A DNA stretch of 10,381 nt from Desulfobulbus sp. (GCA_030602145.1 JAUWAH010000044.1:1-10381), one strand, 5' to 3'. Numbered from the stretch's first letter, positions 1 through 7,741 are shown. Notes: generated by a model from the letters alone, not told the origin. Numbers and translations: made by a program.

Positions 1-66
1 GGCCTGTCCACCCTCAAGGGGCGGGAAAAACGGGCCGCCGGCCGGACGGGAGCCGTGGTGCAATGA
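1..66 (+). CDS. C-terminal end of an upstream gene (partial, unidentified)
   Basis: Frame 1 is open from the window edge to a TGA at 64-66 and encodes 21 residues ending in TGAVVQ. The stop shares the ATGA overlap with the ATG of the next gene at 63, an arrangement typical of translationally coupled operon neighbours. That overlap is the main reason to believe this frame. The tail is basic and low in information, so no family can be named. Frame 2 is also open here, as is common in GC-rich DNA, so the call is tentative. Confidence 0.45.
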   Translation, partial: GLSTLKGREKRAAGRTGAVVQ

Positions 67-3000
67 AACGACAGAAAGAACGCCTCTACAGGGTGATCGT
101 CGCCGGCGCCACGCCGGAGGGGATCGCCGCCACCAACAAGCTGGGCGAACTGGGCATTCCGGTCACCCTGGTCGATGGCGATCCCGATCTGGACCGCAAA
201 CTGGCCGGCGAGGAGTATCGGCTGCCTTCGGGGCTGGCCTTCAATTTCGCCCACCGGCCCGGCCTGATCAGGATCATGCGCAACAGCGCCATCCGTACCC
301 TGCTGCCGGCGCGGATCTCCTCGATCAAGCACACCTCGCAAGGGTTCAGCGTCCGCATCGATCAGGAGCAGACCTTCATCGATCCGGATCGATGCGCCCT
401 GTGCGGCAAATGCGTGGCGGTGTGTCCGGTGGACCACCCCGACAACGGCCGCGCCCTGCGCTATCACGCCCGTACCAGTTTGCCCGGCCGGCCCTTCATC
501 GATAAACGCAAACAGCCGCTCTGTCAGGAAAACTGCCCACTGGGCGTCAATGCCCAGGGCTACATCGCCCTCGCCGCCCAGGGGCGCTACGAGGAGGCCC
601 TGGCCCTGATCCGTCGCGACAACGTCCTGCCCGGCATCTGCGGCCGAATCTGTACCCATCCCTGTGAGGAGGCCTGCCGGCGGGGCGGGGTCGACGATCC
701 GGTGGCCATTCGGTCCATCAAACGGTTTCTAGCCGATTATGAGGGCGCCGACGCTGCCAGGCAGGAAACGGCCGGGCAGGCACTCGCCGACCGGGTCGAG
801 CCGACGCGATCCGAGAAGATCGCCATCATCGGTTCCGGCCCGGCGGGCATCGCCGCCGCCGCCGATCTGGCCCGCAAGGGATATGGGGTCACCGTGTTCG
901 AAAAGGAGGCCGAGGTCGGCGGCTTGCTTCGTTACGGCATCGGCGCCCATCGCCTGCCCCGGCCGATTCTCGACCGCGAGATTCGGCTGATCGAACGGAT
1001 GGGGGTCCGGTTCGTGACCAACCAGACGATCGATCTGGCCTCCGGACTCGATGCGCTGGCCAGCGAATACAACGGTGTGCTCCTGGCCACCGGGACTTGG
1101 CATGATCGCAAGATGGGCATCGAGGGTGAGAATCTGGAGGGTGTCGAGGGGTGTCTGGCCTTCCTGGCCCGGCGCCAGTGGGATAACCTGACCAGTCTGA
1201 GCGGCCGGGTGGCGGTGATCGGCGATGGCAACTCCGCCTTTGACCTGGCTCGAACCCTGGCCCGCATGGGGGCCGAGGTAAGCATCGTTTCATGGTTCGG
1301 CGCCGACCACATCCCCGCCGACCCGGACGAGGTGCGAGAGGCGGCCGAGGAGGGCGTCACCCTCATCGACGCCACCCAGGTTGTGGCCTTCCGGGGCGAG
1401 AACGGCCGCTTCACCCATCTGGAATGTATGCGCACCCGACTCGGCCAACCGGATGGTCGAGGCATCGCCTGGCCGGTGGTTGCCGAAGGGCAGCAGTCGT
1501 TTACCCTGGCCTTTGACCGTGCCTTTGTCGCCATCGGCCAGGTGGGCGGCTTCAGCCGCGACAGCTTCGGCGGCCGAATCGCGGTCAGCGAGCGCGGTTT
1601 CATCGAGACCGACCAGGACCTGCACACCACCATGGCAGGAGTCTATGCCGCCGGCGACACCGTATCCGGTCCGTCCTCGGTGGTTAAAGCCATGGCCACC
1701 GGTCGCAAGGCAGCCCGTTCCATCCACTTCGAGTGCACCTCAAGCCGTGAGGAGGGAGCAATCTCCCGGCCGGAGGACAAGGATTTCCGGACTATCCCGG
1801 CTGACTTGCCTGCCTGTGCGCGCACCGCGATGCCCGAGCTTGCCGCCGCCGAACGCAAACTCGACTTCCGGGAGGTCGCCCTGGGCTTCGACGGCGATCA
1901 GGTGCGATTGGAGGCCAGCCGTTGCCTCCAGTGCGGTGTCTGTTCCGAATGTTTGCAGTGCGTGGCCGCCTGCGGGGCGCTGAAGGCCATCGACCACTTC
2001 CAGGAGAAGGAGGAAATCGTCGAGCAGTGCGGTGCGGTGATCGTCGCCGATCCCGCCATTGCCCCCAACATCAAGGGCGACGACATCATCCGCGCCTATG
2101 GGCCCAAGGCGGCCCGTTCGGATGTCAACGACATGATCGTGCGCGGCTTTGACGCCGCTGCCCGGGCCCTGCTGCTGCTGGGCGGGACCTCAAGCAAGAT
2201 CAAGGGGTTTGGCCGTACTGTGTCCATGCCCGATCCCGGTTTGTCGCCGGAGATCCGCATCGGTGTCTTTGTCTGCCGCTGCAACGACAGCCTTGGCTGG
2301 CTGGAGGGCATGAGCACCCATCTCGACCGGTTGGCCGACGACAACCCGGCCATCGTCCATACCGAGATGCTGACCTCGGCCTGCGTCAAGGAGGGGTCCT
2401 CGGCCATTGTCCGGGCGGTGCGGGAGAAGGCCATCACCCGGCTCGTGTTGGCCTCCTGCGTCTGTTGCCCGCTCAATTTCGTCTGCAGCGCCTGCACCGA
2501 TCAGCGCAGCCGGCTGAAGAACAACCTCTTCCACGGCACCGGCATCAGCCGCTCCATGGTCGAGACCTGCAACCTGCGCGGCGAAACCCTGAGGCTGGTG
2601 GAGGCTAATCCGGCCCTGGCCCTGGAACGGTTCAAGGGGTTACTCCGCCGGTCGATCAAGCGGACCCTGACCCTGAAGCCGCTGTTGGCGGTGGACCGCA
2701 ATTACAACTTCGCCGCCGCGGTCATCGGCAATTCCCAGGCCACCATGACCAGCGCCCTGACCCTGGCCGATACCGGCCACGAGGTGTTCCGCTTCGGCAC
2801 CGCCGAGCAGCCCCTCAAGGACATGGTGGAACATGCCAACATCCACAATTTTCCGGACTGGCACGTCAAGGGCATCAAGGGAACCATCGGCGATTTCCAG
2901 ATCCTGGTCGAGGCCGACGGTCACCAGCAGGTGGTGCGGGCCGGTACGGTCATCCTGGGCGAAAAGGCCCGGCGCCGCATTGCCTATACCCATCAGGAAG

Positions 3001-3458
3001 GGTTGGCCAGCGCCACGGTGGAACCGGTGGTCCAGGAATATGGCACCACCAATATTCCCTTTGCCTATCCCTGCGCCACTTCGGTCCCCGGTCTCTTCCT
3101 GGCCGAACCGCCGGATATCAATGTCTCCAAGCTGAAGAAGGGGACAGCGGCGGCGGTGATGGTGGCGGCGGCCATGCCCCGCGGTCCCCGGCAGTCCAAG
3201 GGGCTGACCGCGGCCATTGACGAAAAGCTCTGCCGAGGCTGCGGCCGCTGCACCACGGCCTGTCTCTATCATGCGGTCACGTTGCAGCCCAATGAAGTTG
3301 GTGGCTGGCATGCCCATGTTGACGAGGCCCTGTGCAAGGGGTGCGGCAACTGCATCTCGGTCTGCCCGACCGGTGCCGCCGACAGTCCCTACCGTAACAG
3401 GGCCTTCCTTGAGCAGGCCCTCGAGGAACTGCTGGCACGGGAGAGTGTCCATGAATAA
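63..3458 (+). CDS. HdrA-like / NfnB-GltD-like / HdrA-like fusion, FAD- and NAD(P)-dependent iron-sulfur oxidoreductase
   Basis: The protein has 1131 residues, against roughly 650 for a plain HdrA and 470 for NfnB. Residues 1-125 align by eye with the middle of HdrA: a degenerate Rossmann start (GATPEG) and a ferredoxin motif C111-C114-C117-C121, without the DCSxC motif. Residues about 155-560 are NfnB/GltD-like: a cysteine-rich N-terminal domain (PGICGRICTHPCEEAC), FAD motif GSGPAG at 257-262, NAD(P) motif GDGNSA at 387-392 and AAGD at 529-532. Six cysteines follow at 621-637. Residues about 730-1050 again resemble HdrA (VCRC at 737-740), with a cysteine-rich patch (C799, C801, C802, C808, C811) and a degenerate dinucleotide fold (GNSQAT). 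Two complete [4Fe-4S] motifs end the protein (C1057-C1067 and C1091-C1101). No signal peptide or membrane span is seen, so it is probably cytoplasmic. A GGGAG Shine-Dalgarno at 48-52 and the ATGA overlap support the start. Inferred role: the NAD(P)H entry/exit module of the Hdr complex encoded downstream. Confidence 0.92.
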   Translation: MKRQKERLYRVIVAGATPEGIAATNKLGELGIPVTLVDGDPDLDRKLAGEEYRLPSGLAFNFAHRPGLIRIMRNSAIRTLLPARISSIKHTSQGFSVRIDQEQTFIDPDRCALCGKCVAVCPVDHPDNGRALRYHARTSLPGRPFIDKRKQPLCQENCPLGVNAQGYIALAAQGRYEEALALIRRDNVLPGICGRICTHPCEEACRRGGVDDPVAIRSIKRFLADYEGADAARQETAGQALADRVEPTRSEKIAIIGSGPAGIAAAADLARKGYGVTVFEKEAEVGGLLRYGIGAHRLPRPILDREIRLIERMGVRFVTNQTIDLASGLDALASEYNGVLLATGTWHDRKMGIEGENLEGVEGCLAFLARRQWDNLTSLSGRVAVIGDGNSAFDLARTLARMGAEVSIVSWFGADHIPADPDEVREAAEEGVTLIDATQVVAFRGENGRFTHLECMRTRLGQPDGRGIAWPVVAEGQQSFTLAFDRAFVAIGQVGGFSRDSFGGRIAVSERGFIETDQDLHTTMAGVYAAGDTVSGPSSVVKAMATGRKAARSIHFECTSSREEGAISRPEDKDFRTIPADLPACARTAMPELAAAERKLDFREVALGFDGDQVRLEASRCLQCGVCSECLQCVAACGALKAIDHFQEKEEIVEQCGAVIVADPAIAPNIKGDDIIRAYGPKAARSDVNDMIVRGFDAAARALLLLGGTSSKIKGFGRTVSMPDPGLSPEIRIGVFVCRCNDSLGWLEGMSTHLDRLADDNPAIVHTEMLTSACVKEGSSAIVRAVREKAITRLVLASCVCCPLNFVCSACTDQRSRLKNNLFHGTGISRSMVETCNLRGETLRLVEANPALALERFKGLLRRSIKRTLTLKPLLAVDRNYNFAAAVIGNSQATMTSALTLADTGHEVFRFGTAEQPLKDMVEHANIHNFPDWHVKGIKGTIGDFQILVEADGHQQVVRAGTVILGEKARRRIAYTHQEGLASATVEPVVQEYGTTNIPFAYPCATSVPGLFLAEPPDINVSKLKKGTAAAVMVAAAMPRGPRQSKGLTAAIDEKLCRGCGRCTTACLYHAVTLQPNEVGGWHAHVDEALCKGCGNCISVCPTGAADSPYRNRAFLEQALEELLARESVHE
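3439..3445 (+). promoter_or_regulatory. Ribosome binding site fixing the start of the MvhD-HdrC-HdrB gene
   Basis: GGGAGAG lies 5-7 nt before the ATG at 3451, inside the last codons of the preceding gene. The reading frame stays open further upstream, with an ATG at 3217, but those residues lie inside the ferredoxin-coding end of the previous gene and resemble no MvhD. This site therefore selects 3451, giving an 8-bp gene overlap. Confidence 0.75.
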
Positions 3459-5058
3459 TCATACCAACGGCCATCCATTGAATATACTCCTCTTTCTCTG
3501 CAACTGGGGGGCGCATGCCGCCTTTCTCACCCTCCAGGATGAACGACGTCCCATTCCAGACGAAATCCGCATGGTCCGCGTCCCCTGCGCCGGCCGCATC
3601 GATCGCGCCATGCTCCTCAAAGCCTTTGCCCAGGGCGCCGACGGTGTTGCTCTGGTCGGGTGCGAACCGGGCACCTGCCGGTACGGCTCCGGCACCGCCA
3701 CCTCGCTGCGCAATACCGACGATGTGCAGCGCATCCTCGATATCATGGGACTGGGGCGGGAGCGGCTGCGTTTTGCCGCATTTTTGCCGGAGCAGTCTGA
3801 GGACATGCTGCGTTTCCTCCAGAGTTTTGCCACCGAAATCAACGGGCTCGGCCCGGCTGGGATTGAGGCGGCACCGATCATGCCGACCGCCGGTTTCGAT
3901 GAGCGCCAGCAGGAGTTGCGGCAGTTGGTGGCCACCCACGACATTTATGCCTGCCAGGACTGCGGTAAATGCTCCTCGGCCTGTCCGCTGGCGTTGATCG
4001 GCAAATCCTTTTCACCGCGGGCCATTGCCTCGGCGGTGATCACCGGTGGCATCCATACCCCCGGTGTCCAGGAAAATGCCTGGTCCTGCCTGACCTGCGG
4101 CCTTTGTTACGAGCGTTGTCCGTCGGCGGTCAATTTTCCAGCCTTCATCAAGGATCTTCGCCACCTCTACCGCCGCACCGCCTTGCCGGGGCAAGAGGTC
4201 CATGGCGGCTTTTTCCACTCCCTGATGCGATCCATGTCTTCGACGGCGATTACTCCCAAGCGTTGGACCGGCCTGCCCGAGGAGATCCGCATCGACCCGG
4301 AGAGCACCACCCTGTTCTTCGGTGGCTGTGCCCCCTACTACGACATTTTTTTCAGCAAACACAACACGATCCAAACCAACCGGATCCTCATCGACAGCCT
4401 GCGGCTCCTTAATTTCTTCGATGTTGCCCCCCGGTTGCTGACCGACGAACGCTGCTGCGGCCACGACCTGCTCTGGTCCGGCGACAAGGAGAATTTTCAG
4501 CGGCTGGCCAGCCTCAATGTCGACAAGCTTAACCAATTGGGCATCGAGACCGTGATCACCACCTGTCCGGAATGCTACATGACCCTGCACACCACCTATA
4601 CCGAGCAGGGCTTGGAGCCGCGGTTCAAGGTCGTCCATCTCTACGATTTTCTTGAGGAGCAGCTCGATAAGGGCGCGGTGGGCTTCGAACCGTTCGACCA
4701 GGCCATCACCTTCCAGGATTCCTGCCGCCTCGGCCGGTTGGAAGGCAGGATCGATCTGCCGCGCAAATTGCTCAAACGACTCAAACCCAAGCAGTTCGTC
4801 GAGATGAAGGAATCGGGCAAGGCGGGGATCTGCTGCGGCAACTGCGCCTGGACCGGCTGCGACAGCTACAGCAAGGCCATGCAGGTCAAGCGGCTGGAGC
4901 AGGCGCATGCCACCGGCTCCGACCTGCTGGTGACGGCCTGTCCGAAATGCCAGTTGCATCTCACCTGCGCCATGGAGGACCCGTTCCGGCGCGAACAGTT
5001 GCAGATGGAGTTGATGGACCTGACCAGCCTCATCGCCCGGACCATCCGATGGGAATGA
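3451..5058 (+). CDS. MvhD-HdrC-HdrB fusion protein (heterodisulfide reductase-type subunit)
   Basis: The protein has 535 residues in three parts. Residues about 10-135 are an MvhD/FlpD-type domain with C17 (CNWG), C46 (CAGRI), C71 and C76. The usual second cysteine of CNWC is Gly20. Residues about 160-235 are HdrC-like with two full [4Fe-4S] motifs (C168-C171-C174-C178 and C213-C216-C219-C223). Residues about 285-535 are HdrB-like with two complete CCG motifs: C293, C335-C336, C372/C375 and C425, C461-C462, C497/C500. In characterised HdrB these bind two noncubane [4Fe-4S] clusters that reduce a disulfide, so the catalytic centre looks intact. The physiological substrate is unknown. The gene overlaps its upstream neighbour by 8 bp, implying translational coupling. 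In this family MvhD relays electrons from a donor enzyme to HdrA, and HdrC relays them between HdrA and HdrB. No membrane helix or signal peptide is seen. Confidence is high for the domains and low for the substrate. Confidence 0.94.
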   Translation: MNNHTNGHPLNILLFLCNWGAHAAFLTLQDERRPIPDEIRMVRVPCAGRIDRAMLLKAFAQGADGVALVGCEPGTCRYGSGTATSLRNTDDVQRILDIMGLGRERLRFAAFLPEQSEDMLRFLQSFATEINGLGPAGIEAAPIMPTAGFDERQQELRQLVATHDIYACQDCGKCSSACPLALIGKSFSPRAIASAVITGGIHTPGVQENAWSCLTCGLCYERCPSAVNFPAFIKDLRHLYRRTALPGQEVHGGFFHSLMRSMSSTAITPKRWTGLPEEIRIDPESTTLFFGGCAPYYDIFFSKHNTIQTNRILIDSLRLLNFFDVAPRLLTDERCCGHDLLWSGDKENFQRLASLNVDKLNQLGIETVITTCPECYMTLHTTYTEQGLEPRFKVVHLYDFLEEQLDKGAVGFEPFDQAITFQDSCRLGRLEGRIDLPRKLLKRLKPKQFVEMKESGKAGICCGNCAWTGCDSYSKAMQVKRLEQAHATGSDLLVTACPKCQLHLTCAMEDPFRREQLQMELMDLTSLIARTIRWE

Positions 5059-5204
5059 GAGCAGGTAGATAGCCTTTAGGTGGATAGTCTGTTAGCTCAA
5101 CAGCGCGCTTCACGTGAAAAACCTGCACGCTACAGACTAACAGACGAACAGACTCATTAGACGAATAGACTAACCAGCGAACCAGCTAGTACCGGAGAAC
5201 AGAT
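5059..5204 (+). repeat. Repeat-rich spacer upstream of hdrA
   Basis: The 146-bp spacer is visibly less GC-rich than the genes around it. From 5134 to 5190 it is a head-to-tail run of imperfect 8-nt units: AGACTAAC, AGACGAAC, AGACTCATT (9 nt), AGACGAAT, AGACTAAC, CAGCGAAC, CAGCTAGT. On the left, AGGTAGATAG (5063-5072) and AGGTGGATAG (5078-5087) form a direct pair. GTCTGTTAG (5087-5095) is the exact reverse complement of CTAACAGAC (5137-5145). The core between them holds the 10-bp palindrome TTCACGTGAA (5109-5118). No clear -35/-10 pair and no T-tract terminator is seen. It may be an mRNA structure that tunes hdrA expression or simply a slippage-prone spacer. Confidence 0.7.
5194..5197 (+). promoter_or_regulatory. 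Ribosome binding site of hdrA
   Basis: GGAG, within CGGAGA, lies 7 nt before the ATG at 5205 and directly follows the repeat run. It is a good match and supports this start, after which the HdrA N-terminal motif GVYVCHC begins about 17 residues in. Confidence 0.7.
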
Positions 5205-7625
5205 ATGTCAAAAACCCCTCCAGCCAAACCCGTCGAACAAGATGCACGCATCGGCGTCTATGTCTGCCATTGCGGCCTCAACATCGCCCAGTCGGTGGAT
5301 TGCACCAAGATCGCCCAGGATATAGCCGAAGTCGACGGCGTGATTATCTCGAAGGATATTGTCTACGCCTGCTCCGAACCGGGGCAACAGGCGATCAAAC
5401 AGGACATCATCGACAACGGCCTCGATCGGTTGGTGATCGCCTCCTGTTCGCCCCGCCTGCACGAGCCCACCTTCAAGAAGATGGCTGAAGCAGCCGGCGT
5501 CAACCCCTACATGGTCGACATGGCCAACCTGCGCGAGCAGTGCAGTTGGGTCCACATGAATGACCGCGACAACGCCACCGCCAAGGCCGAAACCCTCGTC
5601 AATATGGCGATTGCGCGTGTCCGCCAGCTCGAACCCCTGTACGAGGACACCCTGCCGCTCACCCAGAAGACCCTGGTGATCGGCGGCGGCATCGCCGGCA
5701 TCCAGGCAGCGCTCGATCTGGCCGACAGCGGCTATGATGTCACCCTGGTGGAGAAGAATGCCTCCATCGGCGGCATCATGGCCCAGATCGATAAAACTTT
5801 TCCGACCATGGACTGTTCGATTTGAATCTTAGGTCCTAAGATGACGGATGCCGGTCGGCATCCACGGATAAAGTTGTTGACGTTGAGTGAAGTGGTCGAT
5901 GTGAAGGGATATGTCGGCAACTTCAAAGTGAAAATCATCAAGAAGGCCCGCTACGTCGATGAGACCAGCTGCACGGCCTGCGGTGACTGTGCTAAGGTTT
6001 GCCCGGTGGTGCGGCCCGACGAGTTCAACATGGGCCTGGGGTCGCGCAAGGCGATCTATTCGCCGTTTCCCCAGGCGGTGCCCTCCTCCTATCTGATCAA
6101 CGCCAAGGAGTGTTTGGGCCACAATCCGGCGGTCTGCTCGAAGTGCGTCGAGGTCTGTGCCAAGGGGTGCATCAACTTCCATATGTCCGACGAGGAGATC
6201 GTCGAGGAGGTGGGCACGATCATCGTTGCCACCGGTCTGCAGCCGTATGACCCGACCGAGATGGATGAGTACGGCTATACCCGGTTCGACAACGTGCTCA
6301 CCAGCCTGGAGTTCGAGCGACTGGTCAATGCCAGTGGTCCGACCAAGGGTTCGCTGATCCGGCCGTCGGATCGCAACCACCCGAAATCGGTGGGGTTCAT
6401 TCAGTGCGTGGGCTCGCGCTCGGCGACCAAGGGCGGCCACTACTGCTCCAATATCTGCTGCATGAACACCATCAAGTCGAGCTTCATTATCAAAGAGCAT
6501 TACCCTGATGTCGAAGTCAAGGTGTTCTACATCGATATCCGCGCCTTCGGCAAGGGATTCGAGGACCTCTACACCCGCAGCCGTCGCATGGGCACCCAGT
6601 ACATCCGCGGCCTGCCCGGCTCGGTGGAGGAAACCGAAAACGGCAGTCTGAGGGTGGCGGTGGAGAACGCCGCCACCGGCACCCTGGAGTTCCACGAGTT
6701 GGATATGCTGGTCCTGGCCCAGGGCATGAAGCCCGCCCCCTCGACCCAGCGGTTGCAGGAGATCATGGGCTTGCAGCTCACCTCGGATGGCTTCTACCTG
6801 GAGGCCCATCCCAAGCTCCAGCCGGTGGATGCCGCCACCCGGGGTATCTTCTTCGCCGGCTGCGCCGAGGGCCCCAAGGACATCAAGGAGGCGGTCACCC
6901 AGGCCTCGGCCGCGGCCATGCGCGCCATCCGGTTGATGCACAAGGGCGAGATCAACACTGAGCCGATCACCTCGACGATCATCGTCGAAAAGTGCAAGGC
7001 CTGCGGCAAATGCGCCGAGGTCTGCCCGTACAATGCGATCAGCGTCGACGTCAAGGCCAAGAAACCGGCGGTGGTCAACTCCGCTGCCTGCGCAGGCTGC
7101 GGCACCTGTTCGGCCGAGTGCCGATTTGACGCCATCTCCATGAACCATTTCACCGATGCCCAGCTCATGGGGCAGGTGGACACCATGCTGGCGGTCGAGC
7201 CGGAGTCGAAGATCCTCGCCTTTGCGTGCAACTGGTGCTCGTACGCCGGCGCCGACTATGCCGGTGTCTCCCGGCTCCAGTATCCGGCCAATGTCCACCT
7301 CATCCGGGTGATGTGTTCCGGCCGGGTGGACGAAAAGTTCATCTGGGAGGGATTCCGTCAGGGCGCGCCGGTGATCCTGGTGAGCGGCTGCCACATTGGC
7401 GACTGCCACTACATCGACGCCAACCATTGGACAGAAAAGCGGGTGGAACGCATCCACAAGAAGATGGAAAAGATCGGCCTGCGGCCGGAGCGGTTGCAGT
7501 TGGAGTGGATCAGCGCCGCCGAGGGCATCCGGTTTGCCGAGACCATGCGACGGATGGAGAGGCTCCGGCAAAGCGTCACCGCCGAGGAGATCGCCGAAAC
7601 CCAGAACATCCTCACCAAGCTCTAA
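5205..7625 (+). CDS. hdrA: Selenocysteine-containing HdrA fused to MvhD (UGA 5823-5825 read as Sec)
   Basis: Read through the in-frame TGA, this is one 806-residue protein with Sec207. Domains in order: N-terminal HdrA domain with VCHC (C21, C23); FAD Rossmann motif GGGIAG at 160-165; DCSI-Sec-ILGPKM, the conserved HdrA DCSxC site with Sec in place of the second cysteine; ferredoxin motif C256-C259-C262-C266; a cysteine-rich insert (C303, C311, C314, C318, C322); two [4Fe-4S] motifs (C597-C607 and C629-C639); and a C-terminal MvhD domain with the full cysteine set (C675, C678, C704, C729, C734). HdrA is the flavin-bifurcating core of Hdr complexes, and Sec forms are known in methanogens and some sulfate reducers. 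Both halves are in the same frame and the protein motif runs unbroken across the TGA, which argues against a pseudogene. Ordinary gene calling would split it into 5205-5825 and a false gene at 5841. It follows the HdrBC fusion after 146 bp and is probably co-expressed with it. Sec decoding needs SelA/B/C/D elsewhere in the genome. Confidence 0.92.
5826..5842 (+). other. UGA-proximal palindrome with GGUC centre
   Basis: Directly after the UGA, ATCTTAGG (5826-5833) and CCTAAGAT (5835-5842) are perfect reverse complements around a single T, so the RNA could form about 7 bp with a GUC loop. It encodes ILGPK plus the first bases of the next Met codon. It starts 0 nt from the UGA and would lie inside the ribosome footprint during decoding, too close for a standard bacterial SECIS. 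It may be an auxiliary element that helps pausing, or a coincidence of the conserved peptide. Confidence 0.5.
5846..5863 (+). promoter_or_regulatory. Bacterial SECIS element of hdrA
   Basis: GGATGCC (5846-5852) and GGCATCC (5857-5863) form a perfect 7-bp stem capped by the tetraloop GGTC (5853-5856). Bacterial SECIS hairpins sit inside the coding region just after the UGA and present a G-U to SelB in the apical loop; E. coli fdhF has AGGUCU in its loop. The loop here begins 27 nt after the UGA, compatible with known bacterial SECIS spacing. The hairpin codes for the HdrA segment DAGRHP, so it is embedded in conserved protein sequence. Confidence 0.8.
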
Positions 7626-7630
7626 CCAGT

Positions 7631-7656
7631 GTGGCCGGACCACCATGGCCGGCCAC
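7631..7656 (+). other. Hairpin just after the hdrA stop
   Basis: GTGGCCGG (7631-7638) pairs perfectly with CCGGCCAC (7649-7656) across a 10-nt loop, starting 5 nt after the hdrA stop codon. No T-run follows, so it is not a classic intrinsic terminator. It could stabilise the mRNA 3' end or act with the stronger hairpin downstream. Confidence 0.35.
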
Positions 7657-7741
7657 GACGAACTCTCGAAGAACTGCGCACCGGCACGCCACCGTCGCCG
7701 GAGCCAGCATGGTTCGAAGAACGATAGCCTCCCCCTGCCAG

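Noticed and set aside
3217..3450. Upstream extension of the MvhD-HdrC-HdrB protein to ATG 3217
   Set aside because: This stretch overlaps the ferredoxin-coding end of the preceding gene and reads as low-complexity Ala/Pro/Arg sequence. The ATG at 3451 has a good Shine-Dalgarno and is followed directly by the MvhD motif.
3434..3450. Sigma54-like promoter (TGGCAC) before the MvhD-HdrC-HdrB gene
   Set aside because: The -24-like TGGCAC is not followed by a TTGC-type -12 at the right spacing, and it lies inside coding sequence at a coupled gene overlap.
5134..5190. CRISPR array
   Set aside because: The 8-nt units are contiguous, imperfect and without spacers, so this is a simple tandem repeat.
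5841..7625. Separate HdrA gene starting at ATG 5841
   Set aside because: It lacks the HdrA N-terminal domain and FAD motif, which sit in the same frame immediately upstream. The residue at the TGA is the conserved Cys/Sec site, and only a weak AGG precedes this ATG.
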